Part shown: piece by piece, positions 44,375 through 52,769 of the stretch
How the letters are laid out: each line of letters opens with the position of its first letter
Position numbering within the stretch: position 1 is the first letter of the stretch
Origin: Chitinophaga silvisoli
GTDB taxonomy: Bacteria; Bacteroidota; Bacteroidia; Chitinophagales; Chitinophagaceae
DNA: 64,000 bases
Assembly (NCBI RefSeq): GCF_003412465.1
Contig: NZ_QTJV01000015.1
Span: forward strand, 92,175 to 156,174
Direction of reading: 5' to 3'
Translations under genes and position numbers: made by a program
The notes under the pieces: model-generated
Seen by the model: the letters and a program-made list of their open reading frames with translations, nothing else
What the model was told of the DNA's origin: nothing
Databases searched by the model: none

Positions 44375-46711
44375 ATGAAAGTTTTAACTGCCAGTCCCGA
44401 CCAATTAAAGGATGAGGCACTGATAGAATCCCATATCTCCTTCGCACCCTATGTGAAGTATCTGAAGGAGAAAGCGGCCAGTAAATCAGATAGCCGGGCG
44501 GCGTATTACCAAAAAATCGCCGAACGCTTTGAGAGTAACCCTGCGCTGTTGGGCCCCATAGCCGGAGCGGATGACCTGTCAGCTTACCAGGAGTATATCG
44601 ACCTCATTATCGCTACAATATTTCCGATCACTGCTGATATGGACAAGGATATCTATGGTATCGGTGTCCCTCAGAAGTTCGCTATATTTTATTACTCCGA
44701 TCTCTTCAAAAATATCTTCGCCGATAATGGCGACAGAATGCTGGAAATGCCTAAAGGTATTTCGGCAGAAAAAATGAAGAAAGATAAACTGGAATGGCTC
44801 TACAAGCTGATCCTGGAGAAAGCATATGGCTTCCCCGTCACTTACCAGAACGAGATCATTCACCACATCAATATGCCCGGTCACAATGGTGGCAAGCGCT
44901 ATGTGAAGGTGAATGTAGACCCCCGCTTCGTGGAAGTAAAGGTAAAAGGTGAGCTGCCACCCCTCTCATACGATACCGTATGTATGAAAAAGTTCAGCCC
45001 CGAAGGTCTGAAAGAAATCCTTCCACTGGACAATTTCTCCCTCGAAGGATTCGTGATCTGGACATTACAGGATGTCACCAAAGATGAGGTGCAGAATGTA
45101 ATGAAGAACCTGATCCTGAACATGCACGAAGGCAACGAAAGACGTACCTATCGTAGGATGGAAGAAGAAGTACAGGCACTGATGGGCGATACCGACCTGA
45201 GTGTACACGTAGTACCCATTCCTAAAATCAATGGCCGCTATGTGCTCGAATGTGAACAGTGCGAAAGTGGGGTGACCCTGGGTGTAACAGGGAGTGAAAA
45301 ACAACAGCAACAGCTGTTTCAGCAACTGATCCAGTACCTGGGCCAGAACAAAACACCGCTGCTGCTGCCTGTGGTAACTGAAAGTACCCTGTATGCTTAT
45401 CCATTCCTGCGCTACCTGCCCCTGAAAGGTATCAATAGCTTTGTATTGGTGCCTGTATGGCATGAGGATACCCTGCTGGGTATTGTAGAACTGGCTTCCG
45501 GCACACCTAACAAGATCACTGCCGAAACCCTGGCGCAGGCTATGCCTGCGTACCCACTCATGGTAATGCTGCTGAACAGAGGTGCAGATATCACCTCCAA
45601 CCGTATTACCCAGGTGATCAAGGAACAGTTTACTGCCCTGCAGCCTGCCGTAGAATGGAAATTCATCGATGCAGCATGGCATTACCTGCACACACCTAAA
45701 GCAAAGAGAAAAGACATTGGCAACATTGCCTTCGAAGATGTCTATCCCTTATATGGCGCTGTGGACATCAGAAACTCTTCTACTGAGCGTAGCAATGCGA
45801 TTCATGAAGACCTTCGCGAACAGCTGCTCCTGATCCGGGAAACCCTGGACCACATTGGCAATACCATCTACCTGCCATTGCTGGAAGAGCTGAAGTTTAA
45901 GAACGATGAGCTCATCACCGGTATCACCAGTGGTATGCTCTCTGAAGATGAACTGCGCACCAATAACTACCTGGACGAAGAAATCGGCCCATTGTTCCGC
46001 CACCTGCACGAAAGTCATCCCGAACTGCAGCCGGCACTGGAACGCTACTTCTCCCTCGTAGACCAGACAGAAGGCCACATTCAGCACCACCGCCAGGATT
46101 ATGAAGATAGCCTGGCCATGATCAATGCTGAGCTGAACCAATACCTGGATAAAGAGAAAGAAAACATACAACACTCCTTCCCATGCTACTTCGAGAAGTA
46201 TCGTACAGATGGGGTAGAGTATAATATCTATATAGGACAGGCCATTGCACAAACCCGTAAGTTCGACCTGCTCTACCTGCGTAACCTGCGCCTGTGGCAG
46301 ATCCAGTCTATGGCAGATATTGCAAGACTCACCAACAAGCTGATTCCGTCACTGAAGGTACCTCTGCAAACTACACAGCTGGTACTGGCACATAGCAATC
46401 CGATCGACATCAGTTTCAGACAGGATGAGCGCCGCTTCGATGTGGAAGGTGCCTACAACATCCGCTATGAAATTCTGAAGAAGAGAATTGATAAGGTGCA
46501 CATTCGCCAGACAGGCAAACGCCTCACCCAGCCGGGTACCATTGCTATCGTGTATGCTTATGCGAAAGAGATGGAAGAATACCTGAAGTATATCAACTTC
46601 CTGCAGAACAAGAATATCCTGCTGCCGGATGTAGAAATGCTCGACCTGGAAGACCTGCAGGGCGTAAGCGGCCTGAGAGCATTAAGAGTGAAAGTAAATA
46701 TGGACGCATAA
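44375..46711 (+). CDS. large GAF-type sensor-like protein of unknown function
   Basis: 778 residues, no signal peptide or membrane helix. A central region around 345-410 ('LPVVTESTLYAYPFLRYLP', 'VLVPVWHEDTLLGIVELASG') looks like a GAF domain. The flanks are mainly helical: an N-terminal part with 'YLKEKAASKSDSRAAYYQKI' and a C-terminal part with 'DEEIGPLFRHLHESHPELQP' and long helices. No kinase, cyclase or HD output was recognised. The chain resembles a GAF-containing family seen in many Bacteroidota and unnamed as far as I know. Monocistronic, cytosolic, ligand and role unknown. Confidence 0.65.
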   Translation: MKVLTASPDQLKDEALIESHISFAPYVKYLKEKAASKSDSRAAYYQKIAERFESNPALLGPIAGADDLSAYQEYIDLIIATIFPITADMDKDIYGIGVPQKFAIFYYSDLFKNIFADNGDRMLEMPKGISAEKMKKDKLEWLYKLILEKAYGFPVTYQNEIIHHINMPGHNGGKRYVKVNVDPRFVEVKVKGELPPLSYDTVCMKKFSPEGLKEILPLDNFSLEGFVIWTLQDVTKDEVQNVMKNLILNMHEGNERRTYRRMEEEVQALMGDTDLSVHVVPIPKINGRYVLECEQCESGVTLGVTGSEKQQQQLFQQLIQYLGQNKTPLLLPVVTESTLYAYPFLRYLPLKGINSFVLVPVWHEDTLLGIVELASGTPNKITAETLAQAMPAYPLMVMLLNRGADITSNRITQVIKEQFTALQPAVEWKFIDAAWHYLHTPKAKRKDIGNIAFEDVYPLYGAVDIRNSSTERSNAIHEDLREQLLLIRETLDHIGNTIYLPLLEELKFKNDELITGITSGMLSEDELRTNNYLDEEIGPLFRHLHESHPELQPALERYFSLVDQTEGHIQHHRQDYEDSLAMINAELNQYLDKEKENIQHSFPCYFEKYRTDGVEYNIYIGQAIAQTRKFDLLYLRNLRLWQIQSMADIARLTNKLIPSLKVPLQTTQLVLAHSNPIDISFRQDERRFDVEGAYNIRYEILKKRIDKVHIRQTGKRLTQPGTIAIVYAYAKEMEEYLKYINFLQNKNILLPDVEMLDLEDLQGVSGLRALRVKVNMDA

Positions 46712-46714
46712 AAA

Positions 46715-46826
46715 AAAGAGGTTGTATCAAAAGTAATTTGATGGCATTGAGCATTCAATAAAAGAGAATCCTCTCCATCAGGAATCCGGATTAAATCCCG
46801 GAAATTACTTTTGATACAACCTCTTT
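46715..46826. repeat. 112-bp element with 25-bp perfect inverted ends
   Basis: Arms 46715-46739 and 46802-46826 are perfectly complementary over 25 bases ('aaagaggttgtatcaaaagt' and on); 62 bases lie between, with a small inner inverted repeat (gagaatcctctcc). It fills almost the whole gap between two convergent genes and starts and ends in A/T tracts, so it should act as a bidirectional terminator. Its size and perfect ends also suit a miniature inverted-repeat element. No flanking target duplication is obvious. Confidence 0.8.
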
Positions 46827-46833
46827 ATTATGT

Positions 46834-49800
46834 TTAGAATCTAAATCCAAATGTAATATAAGGTAACACCTCCTCTTCAGACCTTCCCACCGTTGCTGTC
46901 AGTATCAGCATATTTACCGGGCTGAAATAGATACCTCCACCATATCCGTCATGCCATGCGGAAGATTTCTCTCCACTCTTCCAAACCCTGCCCACATCAT
47001 TGAAAGCCAGTAAACCCACAGTGGCCGGGAACAGGTAAGACCTGAATTCAAACAGTTTCAATCGCAGCTCTGTATTGTTGAATGCCATTGCATCACCTGC
47101 AAAACGATAGTTACGATAACCACGCAGGTTCTGGACACCACCTAAATACATAGCCTGGAAATATTCATAATGCCCCCAGAGCTTACCACCACCAAACCTT
47201 GTCACCAATACTAAATTTGCCGGCGTACTAAAGCTGGTATAAATGCTCATGTCAGTAGACAATTGCAGGTAATGACGTTGTTGATCATTCAATCCCTGGT
47301 TGCCATGTAAAGTAGTATTCCAGTAGAAACCACGTGTAGGCGCAATTGTATTATTACGGGTATCGATCTGGTAACCCAGTTTTAAACCTGCATAGAATTT
47401 GGATTGATAAACAGACAGGGAGTCCAGCCCGTTCTTATCAAAGTCTTCAATGATCCTGCCTTTGGTCGCATCTTTGTCCAGTGTATAATAAGTAAAAGTT
47501 GGTCCGTAGATCAGCTGGAACTTGTTGGACAAATTAGTTTTGAACAAAGGCTCTACATTATACAGGCTGAATCGTGTACGATAATATTTAATCTTCAGGT
47601 CTTTCTCAAACACGGTTTCATTGCCATAACCGAAGAAGTTGATTGTATTGTTCGGAGCCTTGGCCGTAGCTGTCAGCGCCAGATCTGTATTCCCGATTAT
47701 GTCAGTGAATTCACCCAGGTATTTGAACTGCCAGGCTTCTGTACCCAGGCTATGACCTGCCGTTAAAGTTTGTCTGGACGCAAATGGTCGCTTGCGGAAA
47801 CCCTGTTTGGTATACTGGAATCCTACACCCAGTGATAACCCATCGTCACTGTTAAAACCAGCAGTAGCCAGTGGCATCAGCTTATCGTAGATGTACAGCA
47901 AGGGTGTACGTTCATACTTGATATTCGCCGGATCGTAAGAAAGGATCCTGCGTTCATTGCCTGCCAGCTGGAAAGTATCGGCACCACCACGTTTCTCATA
48001 GATGCGGATATGATTACCTGCATGCTGGGTAGTACTGTCTCTGTAAGTATCATTGTCTTTACCACCGATGATGCGGATGTGAATAGGTGTGTGATAATCC
48101 CCTTTGATATCGAATTTATCCTCCCCGCCCAATCCGAAGATTCTTACTTCCCTGGTTACATTCGGATCAAAAGTGCGGGAGTAGATGTTTTGCTGCACCT
48201 CGCCTTTTTTGCTGATCTTATTCACATTCAGGGATACGAATCCATCTTTTTGTCTTTCGATGGTGAACAACTCATCCTTTTTTGTACCGGTTACATCTAC
48301 ATCTTTCGCCAGGAAGTGGTAGAAATCAAGGGATGATTTCTCCAGTTTATCACGGCGGGCAATGAGGGTTTTGATGGTAAAGTCGCCTACCTGTTTCCGC
48401 ACCGTATCCGGGAACCGGTCTACGGCAGCCGCAATCACAGAGTCTCGCAGACTCTGTACCAGCTCATGACTAATCCTCTTCCATTTCTCTTCATCAATTT
48501 CATTCATGAAGGAACGGTCAAATGGTTGTGCGGAAGGGTTTTGATATTCGATGTTAGGAAAGTAAGGCTTAAAGCCCTGGAACTTTGGCATCACCCATTT
48601 CCTGGCCGCAATAGCGGTGATCACGCCCTGGTTCACGAAGAAAGCCTGGTCGCGGTCCCGGGGTATAGGATAGTATTCTTTCGTATCGCGTTTCTTGTGT
48701 TTCTTCACCCCCCATCTCCACTGGTCATCATGCCTGTCCCAGTCTGCCATCAGCAGGTCCAGCATGCGTGCACGGGCTACAGCTTCCTGGTCTATGGTAT
48801 TGTCATTATCCCCCTGAATTTGTTCCAGAACCTTGATGGTATTGTAGGTTTTACCCTTTACCACCGGTTCTCTTTCTTCAAAAAGGTAAACATCATCACC
48901 ATGAGTGCTGGCGTAGATACCGAGCGAAGTATCCTTAGGTAAGTATACAAAGGTTGGGTTGGTATGTGGTACGCCTGCCGCTTCAGCGAGGCTGGCTACT
49001 GCCATAGTCGCATATGGATTGGAGGCAGAGATCTGGTCCTGCACTACGTCTTTGGCAATGGTGTTTTTCAGTTCTGCAGGAATGGCTTTTTCAGGATATT
49101 TCTTTACTGAACGCAGTACCCATTCGGTACCCGATTTATCTTCCAGGCGCAGGGAGAGGGTTTGCATTCCACCACCACGCTGCAATATTTTCAGGCCACC
49201 CTTTTCTTTGTTGATGTCCAGCACCGGGAAGTTCACCGGGGCTGCCCATACCGTACGATAGTTATGCCCCAGCAGCCAGTAGTGAATGCCTGTTTTATGA
49301 ATATACTGGGTATCAGCAGGCATGGTTATAAATGGAGGTAACTCTTTTGCGGTCGGACTTGCATTGGCTTGTTGCTCAGAACGGATGTCCTGTACATTGA
49401 AAAGGGAACTGGTAAATGAAGGGCCATCGGTTTTGTCCACGGTATAATATTGCACCGTAATATTTCCATTCTTTGAGATTTCCAGCGCCGCATAGCCGTT
49501 CTCGTTACTGGCATACAGCGACTTGGGGCCTTTCTTTACACGGGTCTCTTTGGCTCCGCTACCACTACCTATATAGTAATTCTCTTTGTCTTTAATGAAC
49601 TGTAAGGAGTGATCATGCCCGGCTACAAAGATGGCGGGTCCGTGTGATTTGAAGGCGGCTTCCACGCCACTTACCAGCTCCTGGTAGTCAGGATTTGGCA
49701 GGTCTTCGGGCGTACCGAATACCCCACGGGTCAGGGGATAGATAGAACCAACTACCGGCAGCGGAATATACAATCCCTTCTTCAGATCAGTGAGTGGGAA

Positions 49801-50481
49801 GATGTGTTGCTTCAACGTATAGTAGCCACCGTGAATACCATAGCTCCGGAAAGGGTGGTGGCTTGCAAAGATGACCAGCTTATTCCGGTTACGGATCACG
49901 ATATCACTCAGTTCAGTCAATACATCCTGTTTGGTTTTGAAATCACAGGAGGACTCCGGGCCGGGTTTGGCATAGGGGAACAGCCACCATTCGGTATCCA
50001 TGATCACAAGGGTGATGTTCTTGTCCAGCGCAACTTCGATAGGGCCGGGGCAACCATCTTTTGGCAGGAAGTTCACATTGGGGAGGTTCAGGGAATCAAT
50101 ATAGAGTTGCTGATTGATGATGGTCTCCCAGCCATTGGGCTTTGACTTTTCCCAGTCATGATTGCCGGGAATGAAGTAAGCCTGTGTATTTGTATTGCGT
50201 ACCAGGTTCACCTGGTAATCTAGTATCTCTTTGGAAAGTGGGTACCGGCTACTGGTAGGGTCTGGCATCCCATAGGGATAAACGTTATCTCCCAGATAGA
50301 GAACGGTGTTCCTGGCATCCTGCAGGTCGAAGCGGCTTTTTACAGCATCTATGACAGGGTTATGCCCATCCTGGTGCAGTTCGCCGGCATCCCCGATCAG
50401 GATGATCCTTCTGGCCAGAGTATCCTGTGCCTGTGCCAGAAAAGGCAGGAACAGCATGGAGAGATGTAAAAGGTACTTCAT
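46834..50481 (-). CDS. metallophosphoesterase fused to a BamA/TamA-like outer-membrane barrel
   Basis: 1215 residues. Signal peptide (about 1-18). A calcineurin-like phosphoesterase follows: 'ILIGDAGELHQDGH', 'YLGDNVYP', 'PGNHDWE', 'FASHHPF', 'VAGHDHS' (about 25-300). A middle domain (about 420-700) contains 'LLMADWDRHDDQWRWG' and 'YPIPRDRDQAF', which recall kinase-like HxD/DxD motifs but are unassigned. The last 350 residues form a surface-antigen (D15-type) beta-barrel with 'LGGVQNLRGYRNYRFAGDA' and the terminal aromatic 'ITFGFRF'. The enzyme part should face the periplasm. The lipoprotein gene 50484-51338 lies 2 bp upstream, so the pair forms an operon. Confidence 0.85.
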   Translation of the reverse strand: MKYLLHLSMLFLPFLAQAQDTLARRIILIGDAGELHQDGHNPVIDAVKSRFDLQDARNTVLYLGDNVYPYGMPDPTSSRYPLSKEILDYQVNLVRNTNTQAYFIPGNHDWEKSKPNGWETIINQQLYIDSLNLPNVNFLPKDGCPGPIEVALDKNITLVIMDTEWWLFPYAKPGPESSCDFKTKQDVLTELSDIVIRNRNKLVIFASHHPFRSYGIHGGYYTLKQHIFPLTDLKKGLYIPLPVVGSIYPLTRGVFGTPEDLPNPDYQELVSGVEAAFKSHGPAIFVAGHDHSLQFIKDKENYYIGSGSGAKETRVKKGPKSLYASNENGYAALEISKNGNITVQYYTVDKTDGPSFTSSLFNVQDIRSEQQANASPTAKELPPFITMPADTQYIHKTGIHYWLLGHNYRTVWAAPVNFPVLDINKEKGGLKILQRGGGMQTLSLRLEDKSGTEWVLRSVKKYPEKAIPAELKNTIAKDVVQDQISASNPYATMAVASLAEAAGVPHTNPTFVYLPKDTSLGIYASTHGDDVYLFEEREPVVKGKTYNTIKVLEQIQGDNDNTIDQEAVARARMLDLLMADWDRHDDQWRWGVKKHKKRDTKEYYPIPRDRDQAFFVNQGVITAIAARKWVMPKFQGFKPYFPNIEYQNPSAQPFDRSFMNEIDEEKWKRISHELVQSLRDSVIAAAVDRFPDTVRKQVGDFTIKTLIARRDKLEKSSLDFYHFLAKDVDVTGTKKDELFTIERQKDGFVSLNVNKISKKGEVQQNIYSRTFDPNVTREVRIFGLGGEDKFDIKGDYHTPIHIRIIGGKDNDTYRDSTTQHAGNHIRIYEKRGGADTFQLAGNERRILSYDPANIKYERTPLLYIYDKLMPLATAGFNSDDGLSLGVGFQYTKQGFRKRPFASRQTLTAGHSLGTEAWQFKYLGEFTDIIGNTDLALTATAKAPNNTINFFGYGNETVFEKDLKIKYYRTRFSLYNVEPLFKTNLSNKFQLIYGPTFTYYTLDKDATKGRIIEDFDKNGLDSLSVYQSKFYAGLKLGYQIDTRNNTIAPTRGFYWNTTLHGNQGLNDQQRHYLQLSTDMSIYTSFSTPANLVLVTRFGGGKLWGHYEYFQAMYLGGVQNLRGYRNYRFAGDAMAFNNTELRLKLFEFRSYLFPATVGLLAFNDVGRVWKSGEKSSAWHDGYGGGIYFSPVNMLILTATVGRSEEEVLPYITFGFRF

Positions 50482-50483
50482 CG

Positions 50484-51338
50484 TTACAGAGGTCTTTGGT
50501 TGTATTTGAACTTGAGGATATTAGCCGAAGATTCATCGGCAGATTCGTTGGATATATACATATCACCATTAATAGCAAATGAAATGCCTTCCGGTTGCTT
50601 GAATATGGCATGCTTCAGATTATAGGCTTCCTGTACTTTGCCATCCAGGTCAGCGATCACCAGCATCCTGTTGACTGCGGAGAGGATATACAATCTTTTT
50701 TCAAAGGGATGTACAGCGGCGGCAGATGGTTTAAAGAGGCCAATATCTTCGCCTGTAAGACGTTCTATATCCGCGATATTAATCCGGTAGAAGGGGTCTT
50801 CATCGAATTCCCAGGTCTTCATATCGAAGCGGTAGGCAGTATTATAGCCTTTGCCTTTATCATCTGCGCAGGCTTTACACAGCATCACCATTCCATCATT
50901 GCGGGGGTCATAGTACAGGGTTTCGAACTCTTTCTTGCCCTCCACTGGTAGTTTGTAGTGAACAGCATCGGTAGAATCAGAGAAGAGGCCTGTCACCTGG
51001 TAAAGGTGACCATTGCTTTTCAGTACCATCCAGTTTTTGCCATCGGTAGCGAGGTCTTCATAATCGCCGCTTTTGTCAAACTTCCAGTTGGGATACGGGG
51101 TATCGCCCGTTACATCAATAGAAAATACCCTGCCCTGTTCATCATTGATAGCCAGAATATGGTGTTCATCGGGTGCCAGTACGATGCCTGAGATCTCCTG
51201 CATGGATTGTCTCACGTGAAACCGTGTGGGTTCCGCAAGGTTATAGCCTTTGGGAGATTCGTATTTTTTATCCCTGTTGTTGTAATAATTACATGAAGTG
51301 AGCAACAGGGCAACTAATAATAAATGTCGTAGAGTCAT
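50484..51338 (-). CDS. SdiA-regulated-type beta-propeller lipoprotein
   Basis: 284 residues. A lipoprotein signal ends 'LLLTSCNYY' (Cys16). The propeller carries 'EISGIVLAPDEHHILAINDE', 'DYEDLATDGKNWMVLKSNG' and 'QPEGISFAINGDMYISNESA', matching the SdiA-regulated/esterase-like-propeller family. Residues after each EDL/EGI motif often bind metal in related propellers. It should be in the periplasm or on the outer membrane. It is 2 bp upstream of the phosphoesterase-barrel gene, suggesting joint work at the outer membrane. Confidence 0.85.
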   Translation of the reverse strand: MTLRHLLLVALLLTSCNYYNNRDKKYESPKGYNLAEPTRFHVRQSMQEISGIVLAPDEHHILAINDEQGRVFSIDVTGDTPYPNWKFDKSGDYEDLATDGKNWMVLKSNGHLYQVTGLFSDSTDAVHYKLPVEGKKEFETLYYDPRNDGMVMLCKACADDKGKGYNTAYRFDMKTWEFDEDPFYRINIADIERLTGEDIGLFKPSAAAVHPFEKRLYILSAVNRMLVIADLDGKVQEAYNLKHAIFKQPEGISFAINGDMYISNESADESSANILKFKYNQRPL

Positions 51339-51422
51339 AAGATGAGCAGTATGGTGGAATAAAATTAACTCAAAAAATGCAGTAACTTGCTGAACTCAGT
51401 TTTGCTTTTTTAACTAAGCCTT

Positions 51423-52661
51423 ATGCAGACAAGTGTAATCATCGATGCCGCACAACAGTATGTGACCGCACAATACCAGGACCATCCTAACCCTGATCTG
51501 GTGTACCATAACCTGGAGCATACCAGACAGGTCGTTGCAGCAGCAGCGCAGATTTCAGCTCACTATCGCCTGCAGGATACCGACCTTTTGGTAGTGTATA
51601 TAGCTGCCTGGTTTCATGACCTGGGCTACCTGCTGGGAGAGTCAAAAACGCACGAGGAAACAGGTGCTACGCTGGCCCTTAATTTCCTAAATGAACAAAA
51701 AGTGCCGTTAAATATACAAGAGCAGGTAAGTGGCTGCATCATGGCTACCAAAATGCCACAGGAGCCTCATAACCTGTTGGAAGAGATCGTTTGCGATGCA
51801 GATCTCTTCAACTTTGGGACCAAAGAGTTTAAGAAACGGACCAAGGTATTGCACGAAGAAATAGAGCTGACGCATAAAAAGGAAATACCCGGTGCTGCCT
51901 GGACAGCAGAAACCCTGAAACTGCTGGAAGCGCATCATTACCATACTGCTTACTGTCAGGCCTTGTTGCAGGAGCAGAAAGAAGAAAACATCGCATGGCT
52001 GAAAAAACGCCTGGAGAAACAGGAGGCGAAGGCAGAGAAGAAAGGAGAGAAGCTGGAAGAAGTGGTGGCTAAAGAAAGCAAAAAGCTGAAAATCGATAAA
52101 CCGAAAAAAGAAAATAAAGAGCCCAAAGCCGGCAGAGGGGTGGAGACCATGTTCCGTACTACCTCCGCTAACCACATCCGCCTGAGTGCCATGGCCGATA
52201 GCAAGGCGCATATTATGATTTCGGTGAATTCTATCATCGTATCTGTGATCCTCGGGGTGCTCTTCCGCAAGCTGGAAGATTATCCAAACCTGATCATTCC
52301 CTCGATTCTATTCCTCACTACAGGTGTAGTTACCATCATCTTTTCCGTACTGGCTACCCGTCCGAATGTGAATAAAGGCCAGTTTACAAGAGAGGACATC
52401 GCCAATAAAAAGACAAACCTGCTCTTCTTTGGCAACTTCCATGAAATGCAACTGGAGCAGTATGCCTGGGGTATGACTGAGATGATGAAAGACAGTGATT
52501 ACCTGTATGGTAGCATGATTCAGGATATCTATCACCTGGGGGTCGTACTGGGCAAAAAGTATAAGCAACTACGTATCGCGTACAACATATTTATGTTTGG
52601 CCTGATTATATCAGTGTTGGCATTTGTGATTGCAGTGCTGTTCTTCCCGGTAAATAACTAA
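51423..52661 (+). CDS. HD-domain phosphohydrolase fused to a PycTM (Pycsar effector) membrane module
   Basis: 412 residues in three parts. An HD domain (1-190): His33 in 'HNLEHT', the His65-Asp66 pair in 'WFHDLGYLLG', His77 and 'CDADLFNFG' with Asp125/Asp127 form a metal site. A highly charged linker or coiled coil follows (195-240, Lys/Glu-rich). The last 170 residues match the PycTM family: 'TSANHIRLSAMADSKAHIMI', then helices at about 263-281, 289-312 and 385-408. In Pycsar defence, PycTM proteins respond to cCMP or cUMP and damage the membrane; here an HD phosphodiesterase-like domain is attached and no cyclase gene is adjacent. Divergent from the SdiA-regulated gene, 108 bp upstream of ppk1. 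Confidence 0.88.
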   Translation: MQTSVIIDAAQQYVTAQYQDHPNPDLVYHNLEHTRQVVAAAAQISAHYRLQDTDLLVVYIAAWFHDLGYLLGESKTHEETGATLALNFLNEQKVPLNIQEQVSGCIMATKMPQEPHNLLEEIVCDADLFNFGTKEFKKRTKVLHEEIELTHKKEIPGAAWTAETLKLLEAHHYHTAYCQALLQEQKEENIAWLKKRLEKQEAKAEKKGEKLEEVVAKESKKLKIDKPKKENKEPKAGRGVETMFRTTSANHIRLSAMADSKAHIMISVNSIIVSVILGVLFRKLEDYPNLIIPSILFLTTGVVTIIFSVLATRPNVNKGQFTREDIANKKTNLLFFGNFHEMQLEQYAWGMTEMMKDSDYLYGSMIQDIYHLGVVLGKKYKQLRIAYNIFMFGLIISVLAFVIAVLFFPVNN

Positions 52662-52769
52662 GGAATCACAGGAATTTATAGCCCGCCGCAGGCAATCCCG
52701 GTATCGCGAAAAACACGCTTAGCTGTAAGTGAATGCTGGTTTTCGCTAAGTAAAAATGATAGATGAATT

